From Aplysia californica (lineage: Eukaryota; Mollusca; Gastropoda; Aplysiida; Aplysiidae), in contig NW_004797325.1 of the NCBI RefSeq assembly GCF_000002075.1, forward strand, positions 1,445,531 to 1,509,530: DNA of 64,000 bases, read 5' to 3'. Shown here piece by piece: positions 1 to 11,678 of the stretch. Every line of letters starts with the position of its first letter. Within the stretch, counting starts at the first letter, position 1. The notes beneath the pieces are model-generated. The model saw only the letters and a list, made by a program, of their open reading frames with translations, did not search any database and was not told the DNA's origin. A program made the translations under genes and the position numbers.

Positions 1-340
1 GCTAGCCGTACTTAAGTATGGCTAGCCACTTCGATAAAATTTTCACTATTCACAGACCTTCTCGTACAGTGATTAATTGAGCTAAGTGCGCCTGCCTCTT
101 CACTTGCCACGGCCGTGGTTATCACAGCGCCGTGGTGATAAAATGTTCAGAGAAAGAGGCGACAATGACATGAGAGCAGGGGAGAGGGGGAATTATAAAA
201 TGGGGTCAAGACGGTGGCTAGCGTGGCTCACAATCTATCATGCGTAATATACTCATTATCTTTCATTTCATTTGTCCCTTCCATACCCATATATCCCCAA
301 CTGCACCTACGAACCAATTATGTGCCAGCCGAGGCTAATA
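1..340. other. Unassigned upstream sequence
   Basis: No gene recognised. The first 26 bases form a near-perfect palindrome around ACTTAAGT flanked by GCTAGCC and GGCTAGC. The rest shows no family I can name. Confidence 0.3.
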
Positions 341-350
341 TATTTTCGCT

Positions 351-680
351 GTGCTTCGAAGCGGTGGTGGGCTCCCTTATACTTCGAATATCTCATTATG
401 CAAGGGGAGCTAAGCTAGCTAACGTCCCTAAAAACATTTGCTGCGCTTCGAAGCATTGGGTATAGCAGCCTTACACTTCGAATGTCACATATTGTGCAAG
501 GGGAGCTAAGTATGCCAGCGTTAAAAAAAACCCATTCGCTACGCTTCGAAACGATGGTGGGTACAGCCTTATGCTTCAAATATCTGATTGTGAAAGGGGA
601 GCTCAGTCAGTAGGCCTATAATATGTCAGCCTATGCAAAATCACCCACCTGCTGCGCTTCGAAACGATGGTCTATTGAAT
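351..680. repeat. Tandem repeat, about 3.3 units of 90-115 bp
   Basis: Units start near 351, 438, 534 and 648. Each begins GCTGCGCTTCGAAGC or close and contains ACTTCGAATATC and GCAAGGGGAGCTAAG. The copies are diverged and vary in length at their 3' ends. The TTCGAA core occurs twice per unit. Confidence 0.75.
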
Positions 681-850
681 TTTTGATGGTATCACAAGTG
701 CCTTTTAGAGACATGTTTTATAACTCATGCTGGCTCCTCTTATCACTCTGTCCCGTAATCATCAACTTGAAGGTAGTACTGAATTTGCTTCAGTGAATTT
801 AGATAGTTTATATTCATGCTTTAATTTTACTACAGGTTGAAAAAAAAACT

Positions 851-1303
851 ATAGTTGAAACCGTATATAACAGGAACCGGTAACAACAGGGATTTTTTAA
901 ATCCCCGTTTTTTCCTACTCTTTGTCTCTATTAAAAGTTATCAGCATTAACAGGGCCTCATTGGAGCCCAATTAATTATAGCAGGGACAAAGGCTCGTTA
1001 ACTATGTGTAAAAAGAGACAGAGAGAGAGAGAGGGAGAGAGAGAATGCAGTGATAGAACAAGCCCAGGCAAGCCACGCCACTGTAAGCACATGCAGCGGA
1101 TGAAACGAGAGAGGGCTGCAGTGTGTTGCAGACTTCGATCTAGTCCTAAGCTTCGTTACACTACTCCTGAATAATAAATATAGCTGGATTTAAAAAGTCC
1201 CCAAATGCTTACTGTCCTTGCATTTCTGATTTAACAGGGATCTGATATAACAGGACTTTTTCTCTGGTCCTACCATCTCTGTTATATCAGGTTTCAAGAA
1301 ATC
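851..1303. mobile_element. Pogo/Tigger-like MITE
   Basis: Inverted ends GTTGAAACCGTATATAACAG (853 on) and CTGTTATATCAGGTTTCAAG (1278-1298) with 'NN-TAACAGGGAT' phrases repeated inside. The ends resemble the 'cagttgaaacc' type found in pogo-group elements. An AG microsatellite (1018-1045) lies inside. Exact borders are uncertain. Confidence 0.5.
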
Positions 1304-1468
1304 CCTTTTATATATGAAAAAAAATCACACAGCATTTGAATGGCTCCACCACGTTTCGAATAACTGTGAATAGCGCAAACATTGTTAATTTCAAATAGTG
1401 AAATCGAATGGGCATAGCTCTACCCTATTTTGGTCTCACATTAAAAATTGAGATTGACTGTAATAATA

Positions 1469-2150
1469 TTAACTCTTTCCGGATGTATCGCCGATATATC
1501 GGCGCGAGTCCACACCTCTTGCACACGTATCGCCGATATATCGACTGTGATAGTGTGCCTCAGTATTGTTTCGTTTTATCACGATCCGTCATTTATTATT
1601 ACTTTATATTGCTATTGAAAAACTCGGAAAGGATTTAGGAAACGGAAGCATCAAGTTTCATTTTGTCAAAGCGTAGGTTTGGGGAAAAACGAGTGAATTA
1701 GTTCTTGCTGTCTTGCATCAACAGAACGATGTAACCGTACTCAGTATAAATTTCATAACTCATACAAAAATTGGAATATTGCTTTCAAATAAAAAAAAAC
1801 TACGCATTCAGAAATTTATGGATTATGCTCTTGACCTGTATATGACAAGATAGCTATTCTGATTTGCTTTCACATGTTTGATGAATGTAATTTTTTCCGT
1901 CAAAATGTATTTTTCTAATCTCCATTGCCATTTCTTACCCTTCTAATGCATACTTATGTTCAAAATTAATCCTTGTTTCATATTGGAATGTATTCCTCAT
2001 TCAATTTCCTTCAATTTGATATATCATATGTTATGTTTGGAGTGATGGTTATGCTTCTATGAAGTTATTTTGTACACCACCTGCATAGCCAAATCGAGCC
2101 ACAAGTTAATTATGTCTAGACCAAAAAAAACTACGCCCGGAAAGAGTTAA
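1469..2150. mobile_element. TTAA-flanked MITE (piggyBac-type), copy 1
   Basis: Bounded by TTAA on both sides, with inverted ends TTAACTCTTTCCGG and CCGGAAAGAGTTAA. A subterminal motif TATCGCCGATATATCG occurs twice near the left end (1486-1540), once as the 16-bp palindrome CGCCGATATATCGGCG. No transposase is encoded. TTAA target choice is diagnostic of the piggyBac superfamily. Confidence 0.8.
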
Positions 2151-2263
2151 TTTCAATTCTGAGTAAAGATCATATTTCGTGTTTCATTTTCTGATTTGTT
2201 ATAAATTAATTCTGGGAAGCAAACACCAAATGCCAAGGAGACATGGTGAATATATGTGTGACG

Positions 2264-2708
2264 GCAAGGTGGAATCATGAGGCGCTCGTCAATTTTCGGG
2301 CAATTGGGATTATTGGTATTATCTTAAAGTTTGTTCATTTGTCTTGCTTTCAATGGAAAAAAAATTATACATCTCTATATCTTACATAGAAATAGATATA
2401 TGCTATTGAAAGAGTGAGGGTCATTGGTTTCATAGGTAAAATTAGCGAGAAAATGGCCCCCAAAGTTTGGTGACTTTCAAAGCTTGAGGTTCCTTGAAAC
2501 TGTAAATTTGCATTTTTTTGTGCCTTTGATCAACATAAAAATTATTTTTTTTAGTGAAATACACACATGAATATGTTATTAAATGGGCATAAACGGTTTC
2601 AAGCCAAAGAAAGAAAATTCCCCAAAATTCCCCAACAGCCAGAAAAATGCAAATTTCTTTGATTTCATTATTTTGACGAGCGCTTGATTTCACCATGACG
2701 CCTCACAT
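2264..2708 (-). mobile_element. 440-bp TIR element, copy 1
   Basis: Ends are of the form TGTGAGGCAGCATGGTGGAA and its inverse; inside are TTGATCAAAGGCACAAAAAA and GAACAAGCTTTAAGATGA phrases shared with copies at 6153, 12965, 14335 and 26045. No coding capacity seen. Superfamily not determined. Confidence 0.75.
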
Positions 2709-3230
2709 GCATGTGAGACAGAATTGCGAGGAAAGCCAGCAACTGAATATGCATGGTGGGCAGAGAGTGTGATGAGTGTGAGACGGCTGTGCTGTAAATA
2801 TTGCTTTGCGCTGGAAAAACTTCACGACTTGAGTCTGAGTTGAGTTGAGCTCAATGACACGTAACCCACTCATGCAGTAGGAGATCATATGAATATGGTG
2901 AAATGGTATAGGTTTTACCAGTGGCTTCGCGTGGGTTGCAGACAAGGTGGTGCAAAATTGGAAAATGAACAAATGGGCAGTAGGCTTAGTAGCTAATATA
3001 AAGATTTCTGGAGAAAGTCATTTAGAATCTGAAGGATATCCCGCAATCTAAATCTATCTATACCTACAACTGTTTCTTGATGAAACCACATAAAAGCTGC
3101 AATGAAATGAAACAATACTAACAACTCACTATGCTCACAATCTGAGAAGATGTAAAGATTTCTAATTACTTCGTGCAGCACCAGGACTTACTGCACAATA
3201 GAGGGAGACAACAGTTTCGATACCCATTCT

Positions 3231-3530
3231 TCATTGAGTTACCGTAGACTCTTCTGGTGCAGTAGATAGGCTTGCAGGAACTTGGATCAAATTTTTAGTT
3301 TGCACCAAATTGGTGCTGCGAAGAGCAGTTTCATGCACCCTTCTTCTTGTGCGGGAAGAACGATGCCTAGATTTCTCTACAGTGACAAAAATAACTTTGG
3401 TGCAAAGATTTTTCTTGCTCGCAGCAGACACTACCGCAAGCGGTGCTACGAGCATAAACCATCCTTGCTGTCTGTCTCACCACTGGCGCAGCCAGCGGGT
3501 GACGGATCACAAGGATGTAGTAGGCCTAAC
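3231..3530 (-). other. Unassigned open frame, possibly an old transposon fragment
   Basis: A 74-residue minus-strand frame (VIFVTVEKSRHRSSRTRRRV in its middle) overlaps two + frames. Base composition is less AT-rich than its surroundings, suggesting once-coding sequence. I do not recognise the protein and see no splice pair that ties it to the STAT gene. Confidence 0.25.
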
Positions 3531-3898
3531 GTAGATCTAGAGCACTGACTGGTTTAGGACAATTAGAAGTGGGGGGGTTGAAGGCCTGGGTTAGGTGGAG
3601 CGCTTGCACCAATTGCACCAATGGCGCCCCGCCACTGGGTTTTACACCCTTATCAACACTATTAAGTGAAGATCATACATGACTTGTGATGTAGTTCATA
3701 TCAATCAATGATGTGCTGTACTGAAAGAATTTGACATAATACTTATTGTACTTTGTAGAATTCTACCCTTTGAAATTCGCTCAATAGCTCCTATTCTCAT
3801 TAGAGGAGGTTTTTGGAATAGTAATTAATTATAATTAATGGCAACATTTCTAATGAATAAACATGACATTTTTGTTCTTCTATGAAAAGATATTCCAG

Positions 3899-4036
3899 CA
3901 TCATGGAATGGAGCAGAGTCAGAAGATTTCTGGTCATGATGATTCAGGGGAAAGTGGAAGGAACAGAGGAGCTGTATGACAAAATTCCATTCTTCTTGCG
4001 GACAAGACTGCATGACTTCATCGACAATGTTCAATG
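3899..4036 (+). CDS. STAT exon 1: start codon and first N-domain helices
   Basis: The exon follows an AG at 3897-3898 and holds four untranslated bases before ATG 3903. It encodes residues 1-45, beginning MEWSRV and ending [10 protein letters not shown], with the last Trp split across the intron. Known STATs open the same way: a Trp within the first few residues, then LY..FP..R..L..WIE..W about 40 residues on. That pattern fixes the start. Because a splice acceptor precedes the ATG, at least one untranslated exon must lie upstream; I could not identify it. The donor is GTAACC at 4037. Confidence 0.88.
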
Positions 4037-7000
4037 GTAACCTCTTTTCTGGTTTTTAATCGGATAAAATGTAAAGAAGGAAAGAAGAAAACAGAAAAAG
4101 AGAAATGTAAGAAAAAAGAGAAAAGAGGAGTGAAAAGAATTTGGTGACAAATTTTTTCAGTTCTGCACTCTTTTCAACTTGACACTGGATGTCCTGAGTT
4201 GAGACAGTCTCTTGCTGGTGGTTCTTGTCTAGAATGTGTCAGTGAGTGGTGATCAGATAATTAACATACAAGTCAAAGAAATGATATTCTTTTTTTTTTC
4301 TTCTATTTTTTTGGTACATGTAAGTGTTTTACAGCACTCGCAATTGCATAAGGTCATATTAGCATGCGGGACACATTGAACATTTTCAGTTCGTAGAAAA
4401 TTTTGAATTTCCGCGGATGGCCGCCGAAGCATACTCTTATCGATTTTAGACCACCAAGGGATCTTTAATGTGCCAAGCTTGCGCACGAGACCTCCGAGAT
4501 TTTTTGCCCTTCGCTAGGTGTAGATCTTTCCTACCATGAGATCAGGCATGTGGCTGAAAGACAGCAGTAAGAAGGAACGAAGGAGTAGCAGTAGAAAGGC
4601 TGCAGAAAGAGTCAGGAGCCCAGAGGAGGGGGCAAAGGAGGTGAGGGGGTGGGGGCAGAAAGTGGAGACGAAAGCAGATGACAGAACATTGCTTAAGAGC
4701 AGTAAAGGAGGTGAAAGGAGACAATGATAGAGCAGAACATTTTTCCGTTGCTACTCAGATTCAAACCTGGGACCTTTGAATGAGAGGTAAACATCTTATC
4801 CCCTATGCCATGAGGTAGATAAAATATAAGTACAATTACAGGGACATAATTCAACTTAATCATGTTAATATAGGGACCAACAATCCAGGATTTATTGTTT
4901 CCCTTCTATATATTGATAAAAGCAATCTAATAGTCTAACACTGGGTTGACCTATAAATATAAACACCACAGTATGCTGAGGCATTCATACTGAGTGCAGG
5001 TAAATGTAGTCATGCTCAATACAATAGAATCAACTGGATTAAAATGGTGTGAAGCATACAAGTGACAGCACAGTGCTGCAATATCAGTTAGATTTGCGCC
5101 TTATATACCCCTCTCTGCTTAATTTTACGGAGGAGGGTTCATTTTATGAGCATTAGCACATCATGAGAGAACTGTACATGATGACTTGCGCAATACACCT
5201 GTCTCTGTGGTGTAACAGTTACTACACTTTTTGCCATTACATGCACAAGACATGAGTTTGATTCCTGCAAGGAGAGTTTTAAATTTTTTTATTTGGTATC
5301 TCTCTGTCTGCTGGAATGTTGTATCCATCTCAGCTAGAGCTAGCCCTGACCGGCAGAATAGAAGCAGCTTGTCTTTTAGATTATCTAATTTGTGCCAAAG
5401 GGTGCATAAAATACTTATAGAGCTACAAAAATGAATTTTTGCTCATTGTGCCTTTGTGAGCTTTGCAGTTAAACTTAGTTTAGAGAGTGCGAACCAGACC
5501 TTTCAGTGTGCGGTTCATCATCATCATCATTGCCTTTCTCACCCTGGGGCGGATAAAGGCCACGAACAAACACTCTCCACCTTTCCCTATCCTGGGCTAG
5601 TCGCTTGATGTCACTCCACGTCTTCCCACTTTTCTGTGTGCAGTTCATGAAGACCTGTTTTTCTTCTCTGAAAATTTTAAACATTTTATGCATCTGTTAT
5701 TTTTACGCAATACAATGGAAGACACAGCATTTGCCACATCATGGTACACACAGCCCTGTTGTAATGCTGAACTCCATTAATTTGGGAGATGTGGAAATTC
5801 TGCATGGTGCAGGATATCAGAATTATAAAAGCATGATGTTAAGGTAAAACCACAGTCCAATATACTAAAAACGTTCATTTTTTGCATTTCATCACACCGT
5901 TTCATGTTTTCTCTTTACAAGGGCACACATCAGCCAGGAATGCCAGAAAAACAATCCCACAGAAATCAACAATGCTCAGTTGTACTACGTGAAAATTTTG
6001 GCTTTGATGGAACAGTTCATTGAGAATGAAAGGAACAGCCCAAGCCAGTCGGACAGTGGAGTAATGATGACATTTGCTAGGTATTCAGTGAAGGTAAGTT
6101 TTTATACCTGTTCATTTTGACATTTCTTAAATGTACCTGTTTTTTTTGTAAATGTGAGGCATTATGGTGGAATCTGGCACTCGTTAAAATATTGAATTCA
6201 AAGAAATCTGCATTTTTCCATCCATTGGACAATTTCTATAGCATTTTCTTTTGACCTCAACTCCTTTTACATCCATTTAAATTAAAAAACACATTACTTT
6301 GTGGATTTTACTGAAAAACATTGATTAGAGGCACAAAAACTATAAATTTGCAGTTTCAAGGGAATTTTAAGATTTGGGCGTCACCAAACTTTGACGGCCG
6401 ATTACTCCCAATTTTACATGTGCTATCAGGCGACCCCTACCTTATTTAGATACAAATGACTTGGCTTCTTTTTAAGATAGATGGGTATGCTTTTCATCAA
6501 AAGCAAGTCAAATGAACAAGCTTTAAGCTGATGTCAGTAATCTCATATGCCCAAAACTTAGTGAGGGTCTGGTTCCATCTTGTCGTGACACAAATGTAAA
6601 GTGTAAACTCCCTCACATCTATCTGAAAATCAAGCGAAAGATAAATGAAGATGCTACCCCCATAGTGAAGTATAAGGATGATAGAGACTTGTTGAACTTG
6701 ATAGGTTTTTTTTGGCCCAACATTATATAAATGTCAATTTTTCAAAATATACTGACGGTCATTAAAAACGCACCACTTACAAAACAATTCAAGTTGTGGT
6801 GATGTGTTTATTTTTTAAAACAGGTTGTATACCATTGCATTCTATGGTCATTTTGTGAACCTTCACAGCTGAAATGAAATGAAAAGGTCAAATGGCACCG
6901 CGAGCACAAAAGCATGGAGTAACAAAAGTCATTTTTCAAAAATCAGAGCGGTAAATTGAGTTTTTAACACCTGCTTTAGTATCGTGTATGTCCTCCATTG

Positions 7001-10000
7001 GCCTAAATACAAGATTGGTAGCGTCTTCTCATGGAATTGACAAGAGTCTGAAAGAACACCTGTGGAATCTGTACCCCCTCATTTGTCTCGCCGGGGTGTC
7101 TCCAGACCCTTCTTCTCCGGTCAGCATGCGACTCTCGTCAACTGTAAATGCTGCTTGGCCTATTGCAAACGTTGTTGACAGTGCCTCTGTGTCAGGACAG
7201 GACCAACGTACGAGCGTCTGGCTGCAAGTCCTGCTTCCCGCAAACGGCGTCGCACGGTCCATCCACACCGACCAACCACTTGACGACCTGTTTCCGGTGC
7301 TGGCAGAAAACGGTCATGAAGGTGACGTTGGCAAATGTAACGGTCCTGCGCTGATGATGTAACTCGTGGTTGGCCGCTCCGTCGTCGATCTGCTGTAGAT
7401 TCAGTAGCTGCATTTTGTTGAGACAACCGGATAACAGTCGAGTGGCTGCAGTTTATGCGCCTGGCAACTTGCCGTGCTGCCATTCCGGCTCGGGGCATTC
7501 CAATCCCCTTTTCACGTTCTTGCATGGAAAGTTGCAGCATTATTTACGCAGAAAAAATCCGTCGCACAGAGTAAAGAATGTCAGTTTTTGTTATGGGCGA
7601 ATATAATCTCTCCCTAACAGCCAAAAAATTTGTCTCCCTGAACAAAGTTTAGGTTTGAGGTCGACATATCGGATTTTTGCATGTTGCACGTGCGCATTGA
7701 CAGTTTTGAACTGGGAACTTCAAATTTTGTGCGATCGGTAACCTCTGTTGCCCGTGAATATTTGTCAACCTCAATTGATGTCACTGGATAGATTTTAGTC
7801 CAAAATGTGCTCAATCCAAAATGGTGCGTTTTTAATGACCGTCAGTATAGTTTTTATTTTATGGCCCAGCATGATAACATATGAATGTAAAATAGTTTTA
7901 AAATCAAGACAAAGCCTTCCAGTAGAAACAAAACTTTATCATCAGTTCAATTCTACCTGCTCTACATTTTACCATTGCCTGTGGTGTCATGCACTTTGCC
8001 ATAGCTCACAAAAGACATAGTCTGCATATGGTAAAGTTTTTAAAAAATTGAGTATGTTTGATTGTCTGTTGTATAATCCTCCTCGGTGTGGGTCGTCCTG
8101 ACAGGTAGGGTCAAAGAGCTTGATCTTCCAAATAATCTCTATGGCTTGGATGGAATCAACAATTTCAATTTTGGGGGGGGGGCTACATTCTAACAGTTCC
8201 CCAGACTCTTTGAAATGAGAAAACCTGAATCTTTCATGTTTGTGTTGTTGAAGTGTGGGAAAAATGTCCGTCTGTTAATTTTTTCACCCTATCTTTATAC
8301 AGTGGGTGTCGCATTCAACGAGGTTGCCGGGACCGGCTTGTTGTCCTCGTTGGATCCGACCTCTCGTTGAGCGTGACTAAAACTAAAGAAAAGAAAGGAG
8401 ACAAGTTATTGTACTACACAATGTACCAATACCAATAATTAAAACAGTTGTTCCCCCTGATGAAGAAATTCTCGAACAGCATCAGTGTGCGCGTGTATGA
8501 GCTGTGTTCTGACGGTCATTTCTGTATTTTAAAATATTTTTTTACGGAGCACTTCTCTTGTGGAAACATACTCTCTCACATCAAGGCCTAGATATCTACA
8601 GAACGTAAAGACGGAAGCTTGGATTTTCTGAGCAGAGGAAGAGAAGAAAATTGAAAAAAATGAAGGTCTCGATCTAAACCTACCCATCCAGAGTTCAGCC
8701 AGTTTCACACAGCCCGCATAGCGTTCCCACCCATCCCCTCCCATCCCTACCGCAGGCTAACCCTCGCCCATCCTCTTGGCTTTGGGGCCCATATTAGAAG
8801 GCACACTAGATCTAGCAATAAAATGTATTAGGAGTCGAGGATGGGCCTTGTGCTTTGCTTGAGATGGAGAGAAAAGAGAAAAATTCTTCACTTTTGGGGC
8901 CGCTAATTGCTTTTATTTGATTATCGTGACCTCGTTGAAAGGGACTTCGGTCTGTTTGCAACCTCATTGGAGCTGATGTACATTTACAAATAATAATAAT
9001 AATAAATGACATTTATATAGCGCTCAACCCCGAATAAAGTACACAGGCTCTGAGCGCTTTACAATACAGTACAACATACAACAGTAACATGAAACGTTGT
9101 GTTCTGACTAAAGAAAATTATTCCAAATATTCATCTTATTAATTTAAACACAGAAACGACTTCAGCTGACATTTGAATGAATCAAAAGATTTGATTTCTC
9201 TCAACGTACTTGGTAAAGCATTCCAGATCTTGGGGTCTTGGTATTCAAATGCCCTTTCACCCATTGTTTTAAGTTTCATAGATGGTAAAATAAATTTCTT
9301 TTTGTCAGCTGATGATCTTAAACTGCGAGTTGGAATGTACAGTCTTAACAGATTTGATAAATATGATGGTGCATTATCATTCAAACATTTGTGACATATG
9401 GTGGCCAACTTGTACACAATCCTTTTCTCAACAGGAAGCCAATGCAAAGTTCGTAAAAGAGGTTTAGCAGAGTCTCGCCTTCTTTTCCGTGAAACTAAAC
9501 GTGCTGCATTGTTTTGGACAGTTTGAAGTCTTTTAACTTTCTTCAGTGATATTCCTGACAACAAGGAGTTACAATAATCGAGTTTTGATAAAATTAAGCT
9601 AGTTACTAGTAAAGCAGTATACTTGGTATTGATCAGATGACGTATTTTACTAATTTTTCTTATTTCTAAATACATGCAGCTGATCAGATGATTTACCTCA
9701 GCCGACATTGACAAACTAGAATCAAAATAGATGCCAAGATTCTTAACTTTTCTTGAAAATAATATTTTTGCATCACCAATTTTAATGTGATCATGGTCAA
9801 CCTCTTTAACAGACTTTGCACTGCCTGCCAGAATGACTTCTGTTTTATTATCATTTAATATCAATTTATTTTTGTTCATCCAGTTTTTCACTAAGGCAAT
9901 ACAATTTTCAGCACGATGGACAAGTTCATCTAAGTTGGTAAACAATGTCGAACCATAAATTTGGGTATCATCAGCATAGAAATGGTATTTTAAGTCATAT

Positions 10001-11643
10001 TTAACTATTTCCTTGACAAGTGGTTGAGTATAAATGGTGAACAAAACTGGACCGAGGACTGAGCCCTGGGGGACCCCATACTTAAGAGCATGATCTGATG
10101 ACTTAAGCCCTTTAATAAAAACAGATTGGTAACGATTTGACAGGTAAGAAGAAAACCAGCTAAGGGCAGTCCCGGATAATCAAAAAGACACTTCCAATCG
10201 CTTCAATAAAATGTGATGGTCAATTGTATCAAAAGCTGCTGATAGATCTAAAAGGCTCAGCAAAACAACTTTTCCTGAATCACAATCAGTAAGCCTGTCA
10301 TTCATGACTTTAAGAAGTGCTGTTTCTGTGCTGTGGTTAGAAAGAGATATATAGGAAAAAATCGGGGATTAAGGATTGCCTCATTGGAGCCGACTTCTCA
10401 TTGAATGTGACCTTGTTGAATGCGACGCCCACTGTATATAATAATGACCAAAAAAATTGTGTGTGTTTCCATTTCTTTGGCTTTTGTCTTTTTCTTTTTC
10501 ATTACAGTGTTTGCTTCGTAATATCTTTATGTTTTTGTTATTATCGGATCTTATTTTAAATGTAAACGGAAACATAAAATCCACTTTTATTTATTATCCT
10601 TATAAGGATATTTTGGTTTACAATGTCACCTCACACATGCAATAATTTTCAACGTTTTAGTTTAGTTTAGTTTAGTTTAGTTTTAGTAGACGTTTTACAG
10701 CGCTCGCAACTGCATAAGGTCATATGAGCGCCAGAAGATTAGAGGTGTTACAAGAGAGTTACAAGCATAAAAAAGAACAAGGGGAGATAAGGACGATAGA
10801 TGTTTGATAGGAAAGAAGGAGCAAACCACACCAGAGCACCCGCCAACCACCCACAACATCACACCAATATTGACAATGATCACATCACATCACTGCTGGA
10901 TGCCACTCAAGCCGCGGTCTGTAGTTTTTTGTAATTGTAATTAAATTTGAATTTTGGTTGGTTGGCAGGCGCTCATGTGTTTTTATATGTTTTTCTTTCC
11001 TCTCAGAGATCTATTCTATATCATCCTTATCTCTCCTTCTTTTTTGTGTTACCCATAATCCTCAGCACTTATATGACCTAATTGTGTTGCAAGTGCTATG
11101 AAACTTTCAAAAAAACAACAAAAAAAATCAAATTTAAGCTCAGGATCTAATTAACGTGAACTGGATTGTTACTTGCTCTTCTTTCTTTCCTTTCAGAATA
11201 CCTTCCAAGATGACGGAGTGCTGTTTGCCACTGAGATGTCTACTTGTCTTCAAAAGGAAAAAGAGCTGCTCTATTTGCATTCTGCAGTATGTTTACTTTG
11301 ATACATTGCTACCTCAGAGTTACACAGTTCGAACTGAAATTTTTGGCCGTTTGAGTTACTAAGACCATGACTTCAGAAACCAAATGTACTATCTGCTCTG
11401 TCAAAATCATAAGATTATTTAGAGTCATTATCAAAATATTCAAAGAACGGCATTCGAAAAAGCTTGACATGTAGTGAAAACTCAAAATTTTTAATGTCAA
11501 ATATCTCAAAACTAGGTGCTGATTAAATAGAACTTTGTAATCCTAAAGTAGTGACTTGTCATTTGTTTTAACACATTTCTGGCAACCATAAGTGTGGATG
11601 TGTCTGTGTGTATGATGTGCTTATGTGTATCTGTGTGTGTGCG

Positions 11644-11678
<35 letters not shown>

